This document shows, one piece after another, positions 13,143 to 14,180 of a stretch of 14,180 nt of DNA; position 1 is the first letter of the stretch; the number at the start of each line of letters is the position of its first letter. The notes beneath the pieces are model-generated. The model saw nothing but the letters and a program-made list of their open reading frames with translations, was not told the origin of the DNA and made no database searches. Made by a program: the position numbers and the translations under genes. The stretch lies in NCBI GenBank assembly GCA_036741235.1, contig DAINSQ010000121.1, positions 1 to 14,180 of the forward strand, read 5' to 3'. Origin of the DNA: JABWBR01 sp036741235. Lineage in GTDB: Bacteria > Bacteroidota > Bacteroidia > Chitinophagales > Saprospiraceae.

Positions 13143-13973
13143 TTAGTCACCTGCATGGAATACCAGCAGCGGTAGTTGCGTGTGTTGGGCAATCTGCTTG
13201 GTTTGGCTCTTGTGGAATAATTGTTCCCAGATGCCGCGGTGGTAGGTGACCATGGCGATAGCGTCGGCATTGTGGCTAAGGGCGTATTCGCTGATCGCTT
13301 CAGCTACGGAATGGCCGTTTTCTTCAACTTCATTAATTTCAAATCCAAAAGGTGGTTCGCCGTTTTTGAACAGGTCGTTAAGCAGTTGTTCTTTGGCCTC
13401 TTCGAAAGCATCCGGTTCTTCGTCAGCGCGAACGTGTATAAAATGCAGCGTGGTTTTAATCGTGTTGTTGATATTTTTAAGATAATCCACCACTTCGCTA
13501 TCTATGGCGTGGATATCGCAAGCGAAAACCAGGTGCTTCAATTCGCTATACACGCTGTTGTTGGGAATCAACAAAACGGGACATTTGGCGCGTTGGGCCA
13601 CCGCAATCGACACGCTGCCGAAAACCCGGTTGATCCATCCGCTCGAACCTGTTGTACCCATGATGATTAGTTCATACTCGGTCGACTGTTCCGTGATGAC
13701 ATCGGCGGGAAAGCCGATGAGCAGCTCACTGGTGATCGTTACACCGGTGGGCTTTTCTATCCCGCTAACGAATGATTTCAGCGCTTCTTCCTTCGCTTGC
13801 AGAAAAGCTTCCACGCTCGGAATCACCAACGAATCGCCCGGCACTTCGGGCGTAAATACGTGGATGACATGGATGGCTCTGCTTTTCCAGTGTTTGCCGG
13901 CCTCTATGGCATATTGCAACGCTGCCCGGGCAGTATCCGAGAAATCGATGGGAACTAAGATCTTTTTGAACAT
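13143..13973 (-). CDS. Universal stress protein, tandem UspA domains
   Basis: A 276-aa cytoplasmic protein with two UspA/HUP-fold domains in tandem (about 1-137 and 145-276). The first has the full nucleotide-binding pattern: Asp10 in VPIDFSD and the G-x2-G-x9-G-S motif at Gly106, Gly109, Gly119 and Ser120 (GTTGSSGWINRVFGSVS), so ATP binding is expected. The second (starting LKHLVFACDIHAID) has no such motif and ends with AMVTYHRGIWEQLFHKSQTK and LPLLVFHAGD; it is probably a non-binding or structural domain. Members of this family assist survival under stress or starvation, but the specific role cannot be read here. Start ATG at 13973 gives the family-typical MFKKILVPIDFS. Upstream TAAATTTG at 14019-14012 is a plausible -7 box, 38 nt before the start. 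Confidence 0.94.
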   Translation of the reverse strand: MFKKILVPIDFSDTARAALQYAIEAGKHWKSRAIHVIHVFTPEVPGDSLVIPSVEAFLQAKEEALKSFVSGIEKPTGVTITSELLIGFPADVITEQSTEYELIIMGTTGSSGWINRVFGSVSIAVAQRAKCPVLLIPNNSVYSELKHLVFACDIHAIDSEVVDYLKNINNTIKTTLHFIHVRADEEPDAFEEAKEQLLNDLFKNGEPPFGFEINEVEENGHSVAEAISEYALSHNADAIAMVTYHRGIWEQLFHKSQTKQIAQHTQLPLLVFHAGD

Positions 13974-14011
13974 AGCCTCGGCTTTTTATGATTCTCACTT
14001 TAGCAATTATA

Positions 14012-14019
14012 CAAATTTA
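14012..14019 (-). promoter_or_regulatory. Putative -7 element of the stress protein gene
   Basis: Minus-strand TAAATTTG is an exact TAnnTTTG match, 38 nt before the ATG at 13973. A matching -33 TTTG at 19-21 nt spacing was not found. AT-rich surroundings raise the chance of a coincidental match. Confidence 0.4.
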
Positions 14020-14073
14020 ACTTGATTATACCGGGTGATTTATATCATTGTAGGGAATGAGGTTGGTCAATTT

Positions 14074-14180
14074 GTTAATGTGCTGATGAGTTAATGTGCT
14101 GATGGGTTAATGTGCTGATGAGTTAATGTGCTGATGTGCTGATGTGCTGATGTGCTGATGTGCTGATGTGCTGATGTGCT
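14074..14180. repeat. 8-bp/16-bp tandem array, TGATGTGC family, runs off right edge
   Basis: Three 16-bp units GTTAATGTGCTGATGA/G at 14074-14089, 14090-14105 and 14106-14121, then GTTAATGTGCT at 14122-14132, then six perfect 8-bp units GATGTGCT filling 14133-14180. The 16-mer is itself two diverged 8-mers (TAATGTGC and TGATGRGT), so the array has an 8-bp base period. It continues beyond the window. There are no spacers between units, so it is not a CRISPR array. Confidence 0.9.

Noticed and set aside
14074..14180. Possible CRISPR array at the right edge
   Set aside because: The units are 8-16 bp, directly abutting, without unique spacers. It is a simple tandem repeat.

Overview
The window looks like chromosomal DNA of a Bacteroidota bacterium, most likely from the Saprospiria/Chitinophagia/Cytophagia side of the phylum. 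The reasons are: start codons without Shine-Dalgarno sequences; several TAnnTTTG-like -7 promoter elements; a NagB-type deaminase fused to a PIG-L deacetylase; a LeuRS of Bacteroidota type (958 aa, long inserts before KMSKS); a TPR/transmembrane/adenylate cyclase sensor; and a T4 gp19-like tail tube gene. This placement is inference from families, not from a marker gene search.

Layout. From 1 to 6122 every gene is on the minus strand. In transcription order these are: a NagB-like deaminase/PIG-L deacetylase fusion broken by one in-frame TAA (6122-4188), a sodium:solute symporter (4061-2271), a 2[4Fe-4S] ferredoxin (2147-1800), an SDR oxidoreductase (1754-999) and the N-terminal 317 codons of formate-tetrahydrofolate ligase (952 to beyond the left edge). 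Ferredoxin, SDR and fhs are 45-46 bp apart and may be co-transcribed. leuS then runs on the plus strand (6323-9199) and overlaps by 17 bp the 3' end of a convergent periplasmic-TPR/cytoplasmic-cyclase sensor gene (10916-9183).

From 11060 to 11897 lies a more AT-rich plus-strand pair: an unrecognised beta-rich 131-aa protein and a T4 gp19-like tail tube gene carrying a one-base frameshift. It has its own good promoter and looks like an orphan remnant of a contractile injection or phage tail locus. The right end is again minus strand: a two-domain universal stress protein (13973-13143), a YegP/DUF1508 protein (13085-12750) and, joined to it by a TAATG stop/start overlap, a BtuF-like helical-backbone metal receptor (12750-11944).

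Intergenic DNA is short (no gene-free stretch above about 210 bp) but holds simple 8-bp-period tandem arrays: GTTTATRG on both sides of the symporter, and a TGATGTGC array running off the right end. No tRNA, rRNA, CRISPR array or insertion sequence was seen. Most genes are housekeeping or general metabolism. The most notable observations are the two broken genes (one stop codon, one frameshift), the orphan tail tube pair, the 8-bp arrays, and very short promoter-to-start distances with dyads. I did not find a convincing complete new system.
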